This document shows positions 23,596-38,500 of a DNA stretch of 64,000 nucleotides, in pieces. The DNA lies in assembly GCA_001414345.1 (NCBI GenBank), contig LLCB01000173.1, positions 56,469-120,468 on the forward strand, read 5' to 3'. The stretch is from Hymenoscyphus infarciens (taxonomy: Eukaryota > Ascomycota > Leotiomycetes > Helotiales > Helotiaceae). Within the stretch, counting starts at the first letter, position 1. Each line of letters opens with the position of its first letter. A program made the position numbers and the translations under genes. Below the pieces are notes generated by a model. The model had not been told where the DNA came from and made no database searches. It was given only the letters and a program-made list of their open reading frames with translations.

Positions 23596-23767
23596 TGTTG
23601 CGGGAAGGACACGTGACCACACTAGTGGCGGACCTGTATATATTCCTGGCTCCTGCCAGCCTTTACTCTTTAGACGTTTATTACTACACTATATGAGAGA
23701 TTACTTTTACGTATTTCACCGGGCCTAGCTATAAGCTCCTAATCTATATTCTATTTCTTATGCTATA
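23596..23767. repeat. Left LTR of short element, mostly un-RIPped
   Basis: A 172-bp terminal repeat that retains CACGTGACC and CCTGGCTCCTGCCAG, which in the partner copy at 24554 are converted to TpA forms. It directly abuts unique DNA. Confidence 0.72.
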
Positions 23768-24553
23768 TAGTAGTAATACTCTAAAATCTAGTAATCTCTC
23801 TAAATCGACCTCGCTTACTAAAATCGCCTTCTACTAAACTATATTATAACTAATACTTATTACCTCTGCCTCTCTTATCCGCTTCCTACTCTTATAATTT
23901 GAATACTTGATTAGAATCTAGCTATTAGTATATATACTATCTAGTAATAAGTATAACCGTCTTCTAAATCTCTAGTAAGTTAATAAGAAAGACGAAGAAC
24001 ACCTCTCTTATACCCTTTCCGCTTCGTATATATACTCTCTTCGATCTCTTAACCCCTCTTCGATCTCTTAAGTCCTAAGTCCTCGATTCTCTATCTAAGT
24101 TCTTAATCCTTTTTCTAGCTCTATCTACCTACGCTTTTACTCTAATATCGACCTCTAAAACTCGGTTTTATCTTCTCTTCTCTTCTCTTTTAGTATTCCT
24201 TATATTACTATAGTAATAGCTATCTTACTAATTTCACACGTCTACTAACCGTACGTCTAGTAATATCTTACTAAATTCTTACTTCTTATATTAATATACT
24301 CTTCTAAAACGTAGTATAAGCTAGGAATATATACTAGTGTTACGTACGGTTTAAAGCGCTTTTAAGTATCTTAAAAGAAAGGAAGAGAAGGAATACTATT
24401 ATATAACGCTAGCTAGAGTATACGACCTCTAAAGCTAGCTATAACTTAGAGAAAGCTTACTTATAGCTAGAAGACGAGTTATAGTCTTATTTATTTCGTT
24501 CTTTTATTTCGTTCTTTTAAGTCTTTAGAGCCGACCTTTCTTTTAGACAAGTA

Positions 24554-24725
24554 TATTATAGAAAAGATACGTAACTATACTAGTAGCGGACCTATATATA
24601 TTTCTAGCTTTTACTAGCCTTTACTCTTTAGACGTTTATTACTATACTATATAAGAGATTACTTTTACGTATTTTACTAGGCCTAGCTATAAGCTTCTAA
24701 TCTATAATCTATCTCTTATACTATA
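24554..24725. repeat. Right LTR of short element, fully RIPped
   Basis: The 172-bp partner of 23596-23767. It has the same length with transitions dominating, and ends CTATA followed by CTCTT. Confidence 0.72.
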
Positions 24726-26905
24726 CTCTTATAATTATAGACTACTATATATAACTTATACTACGTAAAACTATACTTCGTAAAAGAATATACTTTGTAC
24801 TTTATAAACTTATAATATATACTATCTCAAACCTCGTAACTAAGATAAGATAAAACTATAAGCGCCTTTATCTTAGTTTTTTAGCTGCTCTTTTATAAAC
24901 TAACCTATTTATATTAGATATAGACTAAATCTAATTAAGTAAGTAATTATATTATAGAGAGAGTAGAGTAAGCTAGTTTTTACTAGAGTATTAAAGAGCT
25001 TTTAGTAGTAGCTTTAGTAATAAATACTATTTAAACTTTATATTACTAATATTAAAATATAGTAATTATTAAAATATATTTTATACTTTTTAAAATAATA
25101 TAGAACTAAATAATTACTCTTCTATCTAGTTTTAAGAGTTTAATAGAGTTAGAGATATAAGTTAAAAAAAAAGATTTAGTCTAAAAGAGTAGTTATTAAG
25201 AAATTAATACTCTATTTTAATATATTAAAACTAGATAAAAATAATAATTACTAAAGCTATTATTATAAACTCTTAGACTCTATCTAAAGAATCACGTTTC
25301 TTACTAAGCTATTATAAATAATACTAAGCTTAATCTAGATCTTTTTTCACTCTTATTTCTAAAAATTAAAATAGTTTTAGTATTTTACTATTTTCTGAAA
25401 ATAATATAAAGTTATATATTTTTTATAATAAATTTTAATTATTTATAATTATTTATAATTCTAAGAAATTACTTATTTTGTTATAAGTCTTTTATAGTAA
25501 ATTAAGATTTATAAAATAACTTTTTAATATAATAAAGTAGATTTTCAAAAGGAAAATATAAGTTATATAATATTAATTTAGTATTATAAAGCACTAGTAC
25601 TAAAAACCTAATATTTAATCGATAATTATTACTTTTTTAATAATATTTATTATAGATTATATATTATTATATCGCTATTTAAGTCTATAGAAAGTATTTA
25701 TTTATATAGTAAAATAATTACTTTTATAATTAATTAGCTAGTATTCTAGATACTTACGATTATATAATTAGAAAGTAAAAGTATTAATTACTAATATAAT
25801 ATCTACTACTTTTTAGACTTTAATAGATAAAGAAGTCTAAATTACTTTATTAAATATATAAATAAAATATATATAATATTTATACTTTTTCAACTTTAAT
25901 AAATAGAAAAAATCTAAAAAATTAATCTCTTCTAAATAAACGTTATAAACTAATAAGTGTTCTAAAATCACGCTTTAACTATTAATATAGTTATATATAT
26001 AACTATATTCTAATAGCTATATATCTTATTATTAATAGATTCTCTTTCTAAAATAATTCTATATAACTATATAAATTAGATTCTTAGCTATATATATATA
26101 TTAGCTAAAAGCTCTTCTTTCTCAAGTATTTAAATATATATATATAAAGAGAGAGAGAACTTTAAGTTCTTTCTTTACTAATAAATATCTTTAATTTTTT
26201 CTATTAAACTTTACTAGATAAGTTAGTTATCTTTTTAATCGCTTTAAACTAGGTTCTAGATAGCTCTTACTTATATACTTAGGAAGAACCACTTATAACT
26301 AGATATAACTAGGCTCTCTCAAAAGAGGTCGGGGTTAACACGCTTCTATTTATATACTCGTTCGTAGTAGGTGTTTTTAGACGCTCGCTCTTATGTCGCG
26401 CCGCGCTATCTATCGCGTCGCTATTATTTAGAAGAATAAATAACCTTACTATGCTACTACGCTATTTATAGTAATATCGCCTTACCTCTCTTAATCTCGT
26501 ACTCTAATAATTCTACTAAGTTAATAACGAACGACCTTCCTTTCTACTATTTATTTTCATAAGTAGGCTTAAGAAGTTAGTCTAGTTTAAGATCTTCTAT
26601 TATCGACTCGAGTCGGAGTTATAAAATCAAAGTCACTATATACGTACTTTTACCTTATAACTAATATAATCTAATCTAATCTAATCTAATCTATATATAT
26701 ATATATATATACTTACTTAATACCTAAATAAAACAGCTCTATAGATATATAAATTTACTAAGTTACTAAGTTACTAAGTTACTAACTAAAGAAACCGAAT
26801 CTTTAAACGTCTATAGAATTACTAGCTTAGCTAATTATACTTATAATCATAATTATAAAAAAAAAAAAAAATATAATCTAGAAAAGTAAGAAATAAAAGG
26901 AATAG

Positions 26906-26936
<31 letters not shown>

Positions 26937-27261
26937 TAATTATAAATTTATAACTATCTAATTACTAACTCTCTAAAGTATTATACTTAGGTACTTTTTC
27001 AAAAAGGTGCTCTAGAGATGTTAGAGCTTAAGCTAGTAATAAATAAGCTAGAATTTGTTTAGGAAATTAATAATCGCTCTCTCGAGGTTTAGCGCTAAAA
27101 GAGAACGTTTCTAGAGTCTAGACCTCTCGGAGGATTTAGAGTAGATTAGAGTAGAGTAGATTAAATTAGATTAGATTAGATTAGATTATAGGGGTTTTTT
27201 TTTTAAGTAGTAAGAACTACTAAGCCGCTAAGTATAGATCTATAAAGCGAAAGAACGTAAG
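24726..27261. repeat. RIPped relic DNA with simple repeats, element type unresolved
   Basis: AT-rich DNA with no frame. It holds (TAATC)n near 26668-26691 and its inverse (GATTA)n near 27141-27189, TTACTAAG x4 near 26755-26786, a 14-A run near 26857, and (TA)n runs near 26694-26710 and 26907-26932. The segment 26310-26440 is relatively CpG-rich and may be the end of another decayed transposon, but I could not find its partner. Confidence 0.55.
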
Positions 27262-27349
27262 TACTAATCGCTTAGTCTATCTCTTACTTAATCCGCTTCG
27301 TATATTAGATAAGAGAGAGTAATACGATAAAACTAGTAATACGACTACT
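27262..27349 (+). repeat. Left TIR arm (RIPped), outer part
   Basis: Matches the reverse complement of 53974-54061 with transitions plus one or two single-base gaps. It is interrupted at 27349 by gypsy copy 1a, whose target duplication CTACT is 27345-27349. Confidence 0.78.
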
Positions 27350-27540
27350 TATAACAGCTCTCTATAAATACACAAAGAGAGTGCTTATAGAATAGTATCT
27401 AATATTAAGAAAAACTAAACTAAAAAGAAAAGCAAAGAGTATAAATACTTTAGCTTTATTTATATATATTAAGCAAAGCCTTAATAAAGCCTTAAGATAA
27501 CCTAGTTACGTAAGTAACGTATATAACTAGGACTATTATA
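27350..27540 (-). repeat. 3' LTR of gypsy 1a
   Basis: A 191-bp repeat, matching 35368-35558 and 40977-41167 by transitions. It is preceded by the target duplication CTACT. Confidence 0.85.
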
Positions 27541-28037
27541 CTACCTCTCTCTTTAAATAAGCCTTCTATAACTAAGCGGCTTTATTCTCCTTTAATATAA
27601 GAGTATTAACCTCTAGCTTACTATAATTCTCTCTCCTAGCCTTATATACTACTTTCTATAATAGAAGAGCTTCTAGAAGACTAGCTATCTTTAGCTTCTC
27701 TAAATAGAACCTCTCTACTAGTTATAGCGTATATATTAGTTATTAAGCTAGATACTAATTAAGATCTTTATTATAGCCTTTCTACTTAATTTAGTAATAG
27801 AAGGACTACTATCTCTTCTTATTAGCTAGTATTTCTTTAACTTTCTATTCCTCTTCTTCGTTTATAATAATTAATAAGAGTAGTATAGCTATCTATCCTA
27901 GTAAAGGATTATCTATAGCTTTATATAACTTCTTAAAAGTAAAGATAAGGTAAACTTTAATAGAAGCTAGTAGTTATAATTAGAAAGTAGAACCTACTTT
28001 CTTAAGAATCTTAAAAGAGCTAGCTATCTAGTAGTCT

Positions 28038-28418
28038 TATAATAGCACGAAATATACACTATAGAAGAAGAGGTATATAAGAGTGCGTTTAAGACTAAAT
28101 AACGTAAGTAAATACTAGGCTCTAATATAGAAGAAAATGAAAAACTATCCTTCTTCTATATCGAGTATAAACATCTATATATAAAAGATTAGAGACTACT
28201 AAGTCCTAATAAGAATAATAACTAAGTTCTATCTAATATAGCTACTAAAATAATAAGAGCTTTAAAGCTAAATATATAAGACCTTAAAGCAAAATATATA
28301 ACATCTAATCCTTACTCTCTTCGACCCCTTCTATCTTATAAGTCATAGAAGTATTAGTAGTCGTAGAGGTATTAGTAGTTTTATAAATACTAATAATTTA
28401 AAATAATATACTATTATA
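28038..28418 (-). repeat. 3' LTR of gypsy family 2
   Basis: 381 bp, the same length as its partner 41304-41684. The differences I checked are transitions. Confidence 0.84.
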
Positions 28419-31400
28419 TCTCCTCTTCTTTAAAAAGACTTATTCTAAGTCTTTAGTTATTAATTAGTATAGTATTAGGTTAACTAGAGCATTATTTACG
28501 TAATTGTTATAAAGAATATAACTTATCTACTATTATAGTATCTAGTAGTCGAAGTAGAGTCGGTAGCTAGTAGTATTATTATTTTAAGAGATAATCGTTC
28601 TTTATTTACTATTATATACTATACTATAATAGATACGAATAGAAGAGAGGCTAATTATTAGCTATTAGGTAGAAAGCGGTATACTACTATAGAGTTATTA
28701 TGTTCTTACTATTATTATATATTATAATAGTAATTATTAAGCGATAAATAATAATTATAAAGTAATAGCTATTATTATAAGTAGTATATTAGTAGGCGAC
28801 TTTTCTCTAATTCTAACTTCTCTTCTTCTTTTCTTTTTATCTAAAATAATATATAATAAGAATACCTTTTAATTAGGTATATTCTTATATACTAACTTTT
28901 ATCCTAGAATATATATATATATTATATATATATATATAAAAGTAAGTCTTTCTCTCCTTTATTAGGCCTAGTTTAGAGCTAATCCGATATAGTAAAATGC
29001 CTCTCTTATGTCCTTCTAGTACGCTTCTAGCTATCTACCGAGTCTACTATATTTAGTACCTTCGAGTAAAATCTTAGAATAGAGATTATATATACGCTTT
29101 TAAGAAGCCGAAGTCGAAGAAGTATAGGTACTATATAGAGTAGAATGCTATATAGCTCCTAGTAAGTTTAATTCTAAATATATACTAAATCCGTTCTAAC
29201 TTAAGTAGTTACTATAGTTTATAAAGAAGGAGTTTAATAAGCTTAAGCTTAAGCTTAAGAAGAGAGCTATTAAGAAGGCTACTAAGGCCTTAGATAAGGT
29301 ATTAGTTGTTAATAGTATAAAGGTATTAAAGAATAGTTTAAAGGTATAGTTTACTCTCTTAGAGGAGACTTAGACGCTTTATACTAAGGTTACTATAAGT
29401 ACCTCTTATTTATTAAAAGGGTTTTAGTTACTAATATTTAATAGTCTTTATACTATACTATAGAGAGTAGGACCTCTATCTAAACCTAGGTTTAAGTCCT
29501 CTTTAAGGCCTATCTAAAGAGTTTATAAGCGTCCTCTTCTAAGTTAGTTATAAGAGGTCGCTAAGGTAAGAAGCGTGCTTATAAGAAGGAGGTAGAGGAA
29601 GAGCTAGTTTAGGCTCCTTATACTTAGAAGAGTAGAGAGGAGGATAATAAGTTAGAAGAAGGAGAGGCTAAGGCTTAGAAAGGGTTAGTAGACTCTATTT
29701 TAATAGTAACTTAGTCTTAGTTCTTTATTTTATTAATTTTAAACATTCCTACTAATTAGTGTTTTATCTTAGGTTTTTATTATAAGTTCCTTATTAAAGG
29801 TAACTAGAATTAAAGAGTATTAATAGAGTTTTATAAATTAACTCTTTTACTTAATTCTTATCTAATTCCTATATATTAATCTATTTAAAGAGGAGTTAGA
29901 GTAGTCCTAGCTATTCTAAATATTTAATATAAAAGTCTCTTAAATAATATAGTAAACCCTAAAAATTATTTATAAAATACTAAGTAGGATTTAAATTATA
30001 TCTAACCTATCTTATCTAATACTATAGCTATCTTTTAAAAAGTCTACTACTAAGTATTTCTTAAATCTCCTATTCTTATATATCTTAAATAATATCTAGT
30101 AAGGGCTTTAGAGCCTCTTATCTTAGTAGAGGAGTATTTAGATCTTTTAAAAGTATATTAAGAGCAAAAACATTATAAATTAATAATCCTTCTAGAAGTT
30201 TTAACCTATAGAAGTATCTTATATAATCTAGTATTTTAAAAGGTTCTATCTACTATTTAATAAGCTTTTAGCTAGGATAATTTATCTTAAGATTCTTAGT
30301 AGATAAGTAAACTTTATCTCTAACATCCTAGTTAATAGCTCTTTAGTATTAATTTATACTATCTTCTATTCTTTTCTAGGCCTTACCTATATTATCTTTT
30401 ACTATCCTTTAAGTAGAGTATATATATTAAGCTACTTTTACTACCTTATTATAGTTAAGACGTTTCTAGAGAATAGACGTCTTTAGTATATTCTAGTCTT
30501 ATAAAGTCCTTAGGTTAAGTCTAAACTTAAGCTAATAAGAGGTTATACTAATAGATAAGTATAAAAGTATTATTTATACTCTATCTATTAGAGGGATTAA
30601 TTTACTCTAATTATCTTAGTAGTAGTTTATAAAGAGCCTTAGTCTTTAATTAATATATTAGTTTATTATCTTTATTTATCTATCTATTTATTTATAATAA
30701 GTAGTACTAAGCTTAAGCTTAATACTAATTATTTAATAAAATTTAGTCTAAAATAATAATATAAATTAAGGTCTTTAATTAGACGTAATCGATTTAGAAT
30801 AGTAACTAAAATAGTAAATCTATTAAATAAAGAGTTTAGCTAGGCTTTTAGTATCTATAGTTAAGTAGTAGAGTATTAATACTAAATCCTTTCTAAGTTA
30901 GTTAATAAATACTAGTATAGTGTTAAATCTATGTTTATCTTTTAAGAATAATTTAAAATCTATATATAAATATTATATAAGATAGTTAGGTATTAGAAGA
31001 GAGTAAAGAAAGCCTTACTACTTAGTTTATTAAGAATAAGAGTATTTATAAGCTCGACAATTCGCTATATACCTCTTATAGTCTAAACCTAGTCTAACCT
31101 AGTAGTAGTATTATACTAATAACTAGTATATCTTTTTTATACTTAGGTAAGTATTAGATACTTAGTTATAGACTTCTTAGATTAGCTTTATATATAGTTT
31201 AGTATTCCTCTAAATATAAAGTTAATTCTTAAAGAGGAGTAAATTATCTAGTAAGATAAAGTATCTATTTAGAAGTTTATAACATTCTTTTTAAAAGGAG
31301 TGTAGGTTATCTTCTTTTAACTTTTAAATCGTGTTTAAACTTAATTCTAGAATAATATCTATTATATTAAGAGATATAGACTATTCTTATAAAAAGATCT

Positions 31401-34400
31401 AAGTAAGTTTAGCGTTAATTTAAAGGTCTAACTAATTAGGTTCTAAGAGAGTATATAAGCGGCTATCTAATTTAGCTCAATTATAGGTTTTTAGGTCTTA
31501 TTTATATTAGGTTAATATATCTACTTTTTAATTACTCTTTCTAAACGTAAATCAGATCTAAAAGTTAAAGTCTAATAAAAACTCTATTTATTAGACTTAC
31601 TTAGTTATAAGTAGCTTAGTTATTATAAAGTATTTTAATAATCTATAGTCTAAATATATATTAATATACTTCTAATATAATATAAGTTTAAGACGCTATT
31701 TCTTAAAAGCTTTTATAATAGTAGATAGTTCTTTATTATAGATCTTCTAGTTCGATTCGTAGCTAACTAAGACGTATAAGTAGAACCTAATAGAGTACTA
31801 AAGGCTATTATATTATTATAAGAAAATACCTACTATTACTCCTTCTAAGAAGTCTATTTCTACCTTTATATTATAATTAGAGTTAAAGTAGTATAAGGTT
31901 TATATAGTAAGTAGCCTAGTTCTTAGTATTTTAAAGGCTTTATTATATTTAGATATCTATAGAAAAGGCTCTAAAGAGTGTATTATTATAGTTAAGGGTT
32001 TAGTAATTTTAATATAATCTTTAATAAATTATTTATAAAATCCTATAAACCCTAAGTAAGACTTTATACCTATTATAGTAGTAGGTTAGACCTAGTTCTA
32101 TAAAGGTTCTACTTTTTTAGAATTAACTTTAAGTCCTTTTATAGTTAAGATAAATCCTAAGTATTTAACTCTAGTAATACTAAATTTACTTTTCTTAATA
32201 TTTACTTAGAGTTCTACTTCTTAAAGCTAACTTAGAACCTTCTTAACTTATTTCTTATATTTTTTAATAGTATTTAAATAAATTAAAATATTATCTAAGT
32301 AAGTAATATAGAAGTTATTTAAATAATTAATTAAGATATTATTTATATAATATTAATAAGTAGTAAGGCTATTATAAAGTCTAAAAGGAAGGACCTTATA
32401 TTTATATATACTATATCTTATTCTAAACATGGTTATCTCTTCTAAGGTAGAGTCTATCTAGATATAATAGAAAGCTTATCTTATATCTAACTTAGTAAAG
32501 ATTTTAGCTGTTCTTATCTTTAAAAGGAGCTTATTAATTTAAGAGATTAGATAGAGATTGTTTTAGGTTAGAGTATTAAGCTTTCTATAATTAATATAGA
32601 ACTATAGCTTATTATTATTAGCTTTTTTAACAAAGAGTATTAAAGAGGTAAAAAGGCTATTACTATTAATAATAAACCCTTTATCTAAGTTCTTTATAAG
32701 ATACTTCTTTATAGCTTTAAGCTCTATAGTTAACTATTAATATAGAGGTAAAAAGGAGTTAGAAAGTAGTTTATTTAAAGTAATCTTATAGTTATATTCG
32801 TAGTAAGAAGGGAGCTTATTAGAAGCTACTTTTAAGAACACGTCTTTATAAGAAGAATAATATTTTAAGAGTCAAGCTTATATTAGAGCTCTTATATTAT
32901 CGTCGTCTTAAAGAAGAGCTAACTTTTCGTTAATAATCTAATCTAGCTTATAAATACTAGTTATATAAAATTCTAAGTTAGGTTATTTTATATTAAAGTA
33001 TATAGTATTAGCGTTTATTTTACTAATAAAAGAGTATAGAGTCTAGTTTTTTAAAACTATATTAGTAGTTCGAAGAGGCTTTAGACTAGAGTTAAAGATT
33101 AAAATTTTAAAAGGAGTTATTATTATAGATAAGAGTAATAGCTTAGCTATATTTATAAGTCTACTCTTTTTATATCTTTCTTATTACTAGATAGTATACT
33201 CTCTTTAATTCGTATCTAACTAGTAATTTAAAAAGGGTTTCTAGTTCTAGCTAGAAAGTAGAAGTAAGATCTTCTTACTAAAGTAGAGAGTTAAGAGGTA
33301 ATTAGCTAGCTAAGTAATCTAGCTCTTTAAAAGGTTAAGGAGGACTTTAAAGTAGTTTAACTACTTATTACTAATAATTAGGTCTTATTATCTAAGGTCT
33401 AGGATAATAAAGAGGTAGTTAAGAATATAACGTTTATTAATATTTAGATATAGTTATATAAACTATATTATCTAGCTTTTAATACTATTATTATATCTAT
33501 AAATAGATACTATATATAGTAATCTCTAAATCTTTAAACCTATTATCTTAGATAAGTATAGAGCTAGAGGCTGATTTAGAAATAAGTACTCGTTTACTTC
33601 TATATCTATTAAAGCTTATAATTTAATACTATATCCCTATATACTAAGAGTAGTATTTATAAGGAACTGTTTTCCTCTTATAAGCTTAAAAAGATTAAGT
33701 CTAGTTAGGTTATAATTATATAGGCCTAGGAAGGAATTTTTACCTAGGCCTCTTCGTTTTCCTTCTAACTTAGCTTAGAGTTAGAGTACTCTTTAGAAGG
33801 TTATTCTTCTTTAGATTAATTATCTATCTTATTAATACTAGGAAGATTAGAGTAATTAGGTTTAAAATACCTAAGCTTACTATAATAGTAACACTTTATA
33901 CTAGTAGAGACTTAGTCTATTAACATAGTCTTTAATTTTTTACTAATAGAAAATAGTCTAAGAGTTTATAAAATCTTCTAAGAAGTAGGATTAAGACTAT
34001 ATAAGAGTAGAGAGAGTTTTAGAGTTAAGCTAAGTAAGAATTAAAAAGTACTTATCTTTTTAAATAATAAGGTTATACTAATTAGTTTAGCTATAGTACT
34101 AGTTATAGATAACTCTATATTTTAGCACTTCTCTTTATCTAGAGCTAAAAGATATACTACTATCTTATTAAAATTATAATTCTAATCTCTCTTAGCTAAA
34201 GTAGAGCTACTTTAAAGTTATAGCGTAATCTTATTCTATATCTAGTAGAATCTTTCTAACTCTAGTATTCCCTTAAGTATAGTTATACTTAAGAAGTATA
34301 CTCTAAAATCTAAAAAAGTTTCTTTTATATAACTCTTTCTACCTATTTATAGAGCTTAAAATTTATTTTAAGTATTCTCCTTCTTATAACTAGTTAAGAA

Positions 34401-35367
34401 GTAGGAATTAAAGAGTTTAATTATATCTTATTAATCTTTAAAAGCTATATTATCTATATTTAACTTATATTAAAGCTCTAAGTAGTTTCTAGCGAGTTTT
34501 ATAGTTATCTCTTAAATAAGAGCTTTATAAGTTTTAGGTATATAGTAATAGTTAGTATTTACTTAGAGTCTATTATATATAAATATCTTTTATTACTTAT
34601 AAGTAGATAAAGTACTATTATTTAAAGGTTTAGTTTTCTCTATAATTTTACTTTTAGTAGGTTATTAAGCTCTTAATAAGGTTTTAACTTATAATTATAA
34701 AGTAGATTATTATAAAAGAAGAATATTAGAAGTTAAGTTTTATATTTAAAGATAGTCTAGTATAATAGGAGAGTATAAAGAAGGAGTCTAATTATTTCCT
34801 AGTAAGTGTTTACTAATCTATTATACTAAATCTACTAATTAGGCGATTTAGTTATCTTACTACTAGATTCTTTTATCTTTTTCTTAGTCCTTAGCCTCTA
34901 TAGTCTAAATTACTCTCTATATCTCGTCTATATTAGAGAAGTCTTAGTTATCTCTCTAGCTTCTAAGAGTAACCTCTTTACCTTTATTACTCTAGGACTT
35001 TTTATCCTTTAGTAAGTAGTATTAAGTTAGAGACCTTTTTATAAGTACTTAACTTTATTCTCTAAGAGAGAGCTCTACGCTTTAAAGTAGAGTTTAGAAG
35101 AGATCTAAGGTCGCTTCTAAGTCTAATATATTAAATATTAAAAAGAGAGAGGTAAAAAGAGAGCGATTTAGGAGTTTTCTAGATAACTATTTATATTATT
35201 AACTATTTAAATTATATATAGTAATCTCTATACTAAGAGAGTTATTAGGATTCTTAAGAATACTTAGTATATTCTAATCTCTTAATATATAAGATACGAT
35301 TTTTACTAGCTATCTATATAGATACTAAACCCTAGTATTACTAGCTATCTAGAAGATCTCTAGAATC

Positions 35368-35558
35368 TATAACAGCCCTCTATAAATACACAAAGAGAGT
35401 ACTTATAGAATAGTACCTAGTATTAAGGAAAACTAAACTAAAGAGAAAAGCGAAAAGTATAGACACTCTAGCTTTATTTATATATATTAAGTAAAGCCTT
35501 AGTAAAGCCTTAGGCTAACCTAGTTACGTAAGTAATATATATAACTAGAACTATTATA
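35368..35558 (-). repeat. 3' LTR of gypsy 1b
   Basis: 191 bp, preceded by GAATC. It keeps TATAACAGCCC and CACAAAG, which are RIPped in 40977-41167. Confidence 0.86.
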
Positions 35559-38500
35559 CTACTCTCTCTTTAAAAGAGCCCTCTATAACTAAGCAGCTTT
35601 ATCCTCTTTTAATATAGGAGTATTAAGCTCTAGCTTACTATAATCCTCCCTCCTAGCCTTATATACTATTTTCTATAGTAGAAGAGCTTCTAGAGGACTA
35701 GCTATTTTTAGCTTCTCTAAATAGAACCTCTCTACTAGTTATAGTATATATATTAGTTATTAAGCTAGATACTAATTAAGGTCTTTATTATAGCCTTTCT
35801 ACTTAATTTAGTAATAGAGGGACTACTATCTCTTCTTACTAGCTAGTATTTCTTTAACCTTCTATTCCTCTTCTTTGTTTATAATAATTAATAAGAGTAG
35901 TATAACTATCTATCCTAGTAAGGGATCGTCTATAGCCTTATATAACTTCTTAGAAGCAAAGATAGAGTAAACTTTAATAGAAGCTAGTAGTTATAATTAG
36001 AAAGTAGAACCTACTTTCTTAAAGATCTTAAAAGGGCTAGCTATCTAGTAGTCTAGCTTTTAGCTTAGTTGTTAAGTTATCTAGTTCTTTATTATAATAA
36101 AGACTATATCTCCTACTCTAAAATCGACGTCTTATCTATATTTATTTATATCTTATTTCTTCTTCTATTAAGCTTTTAATATATTTACTTAGCTAATATC
36201 TAAAACCTCCTAGATTATCTTTATAACTACTATAACCTCTTCTTATAATAGCTATTCTTTTATATTAGCTAGTTCTAGTATTTACTAGTTAAACAAGGTT
36301 CTTAGTATATATCTCTTCTATAACTTAAAAGGCAATATTCTAATAATACTATAAGGTAGTACTAACTATATATAGTCTATTATTAAAAGGATCTTAGACT
36401 AATTAGTATAATAATAATTAATATATAGCTATAAGTACTAATTAAGGTATTAATTTATAATCTTAGTCTAGCTATCTATTTAAGCGTAGTTTATAGTTAA
36501 GAGTTAAAGCTAAATACTTAAGATTTAAGTAAACTCTTTCTAGAACACGGTAATAAAGTAAGAGCCTCTATCTAATATTATACTTTCTAGAATCCTATAA
36601 TATCATAGAACATGTTTAATATATAACCTTACTATCTGTTTAAAAGTAATATTCTTATAGTAGGGTATTAAAATAGACTATTTAAATAAGTAGTCTATTA
36701 CTATAAATATGTTATTATAACTATACTTATTAACTAGAAAGGACTTAAAATCTATAGCTATATATTACTATATATGTAGTAATACTAAGAGTAGGTATAA
36801 ATAGCTAGGTGTTTTATCTTAAGAAACGTCTACTCTTCTATAATTATAATAGTTTTATATATATCTTACGATATTAGCTTTTATATTTTACTAGATATAT
36901 CTTAAATATAGAATCTAGTAAGTCTTATCTCTCTCTAAGTAAGCTAAAAGTATTTAATTATAAGCTTTATAAATTAGGTCTATTCTTAGTATATTTACGT
37001 CTAGTACTACTAAGTAGTTTTAGTAAAGTAAAAGGCCTTCTTCTAGAGTATATAAGGAATTAGTATTAGTTTTAGCTTATACTTATATAGCTTAAAGTGT
37101 TATAGTATTCTTATTTACTTAGTAGATTCGTTCTAAAAGTATAAATGATTCTTAGAAGTAGTTATTATTAACTAGAGCTAGTATAATTAAGCTTATTTTA
37201 ACCTCTAGGTCTTTAAGTGCTTTTATATTAACTTATTCCTTTATTAGGAGTATATAGGTCTAGTACTACTTTTTAAGTTCCTTCTATAAGTATATCTTAT
37301 TTACTTTATAAGTTAAAGTATCTATCTTACTATTCTTATACCTTAAATAGAATATAATAATAAAATAGTACTTAGCTAAGGCTTTAGCCTACCTTACTTA
37401 ATAAGTAGTAAGTTACTTAGTAGTTATAAAGTACTTAAGCGCCTTATAATTAGTATAAATATAGATTTTTAAATAAGTACTTTATAGTTCTAGTCTCTAT
37501 TCTATAAGTAAGTGTATAATATTAAGTAGCTCTTTATTATATATTTTATAGTTATACTTAGCTAGAGACATAGTCTTACTAAAGTAGGCTATAAGGTACT
37601 ATTCTCTATTAGCTTATTATTATTATAATACTCTAGTAATAATTCTATCTAAAACGTCTATCTTAATTATAGTAGGGAGATTAAAAGAGTAGTAGTAGAG
37701 GATTAGTATAAAGGTAAGTATTACTTTTAGGTCTTTAAACGCTTCCTAGTACTTCTTATTAAAATTAAAAGGTATATTATTCTATGTTAGGTATACTAAG
37801 GGCTTTATAATTATACTATAGTTCTAGATAAACCTTTAGTAGAAGTTATAGAAACTAAGGAAGCTTTAAACGCCTTTTATTATCTTTAGAGCTTACTATT
37901 TCTATACTACTAAGACCTTTTTAGGGTCTACTTTAATACTATTAGTACTAATAATAAACCTAAGGTATTTCGTCTTCTTAATATTAAACCTATACTTTTT
38001 AATATTAACTTATAACCTAGTATTCTTAAGATGTTAAAAGACTTTTTATATATACTCTTTATATTTAAGGACGTTTAATAAGTAGATAAGGATATTATCT
38101 AAGTAGGTAGAGTAGAAGTTATCTAGATAGTTAAATAGGACGTTATTTATATAGTATTAGTAAGTAGATAGACTATTTATTAGACTAAATAGTAGGACCT
38201 TATACTTATACGTTCTATAATAGATATAAAAAGTAGTTAATTCCTTAGTATCTAGATCTATTTATATATAATAAAAGGCTTATTAGATGTCTAGCTTAGT
38301 AAAAATATAAGCTTAACTAATATATATAAGCGTTTTATTAATTAGAGGTAATAAATAGTAGTCTTTTTAAGTAAGATTATTAAGTTTTTAGAAGTTAATA
38401 TAGAAACGTAGCCTTCTATTTACTTTCTTTATAAATAGAATAGAAGTAGTAAAAGAGGACTAGCTATATTTAATAAACCCTTTATAGAGATTCTCTAAGA

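Larger units (their letters stand above)
23596..24725. mobile_element. Short LTR-pair element (1.13 kb), possibly non-autonomous
   Basis: Two 172-bp direct repeats (23596-23767 and 24554-24725) flank a 786-bp interior without coding potential. The left copy starts TGTTGCGGGAAGG; the right copy reads TATTATAGAAAAG, and all the differences in this stretch are C-to-T or G-to-A. Flanks CCCTC (23591-23595) and CTCTT (24726-24730) are equivalent after C-to-T change, so a 5-bp target duplication is likely. The small interior suggests a TRIM-like non-autonomous retroelement or an internal deletion. Orientation is uncertain because no clear primer-binding site or polypurine tract was found. Confidence 0.68.
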
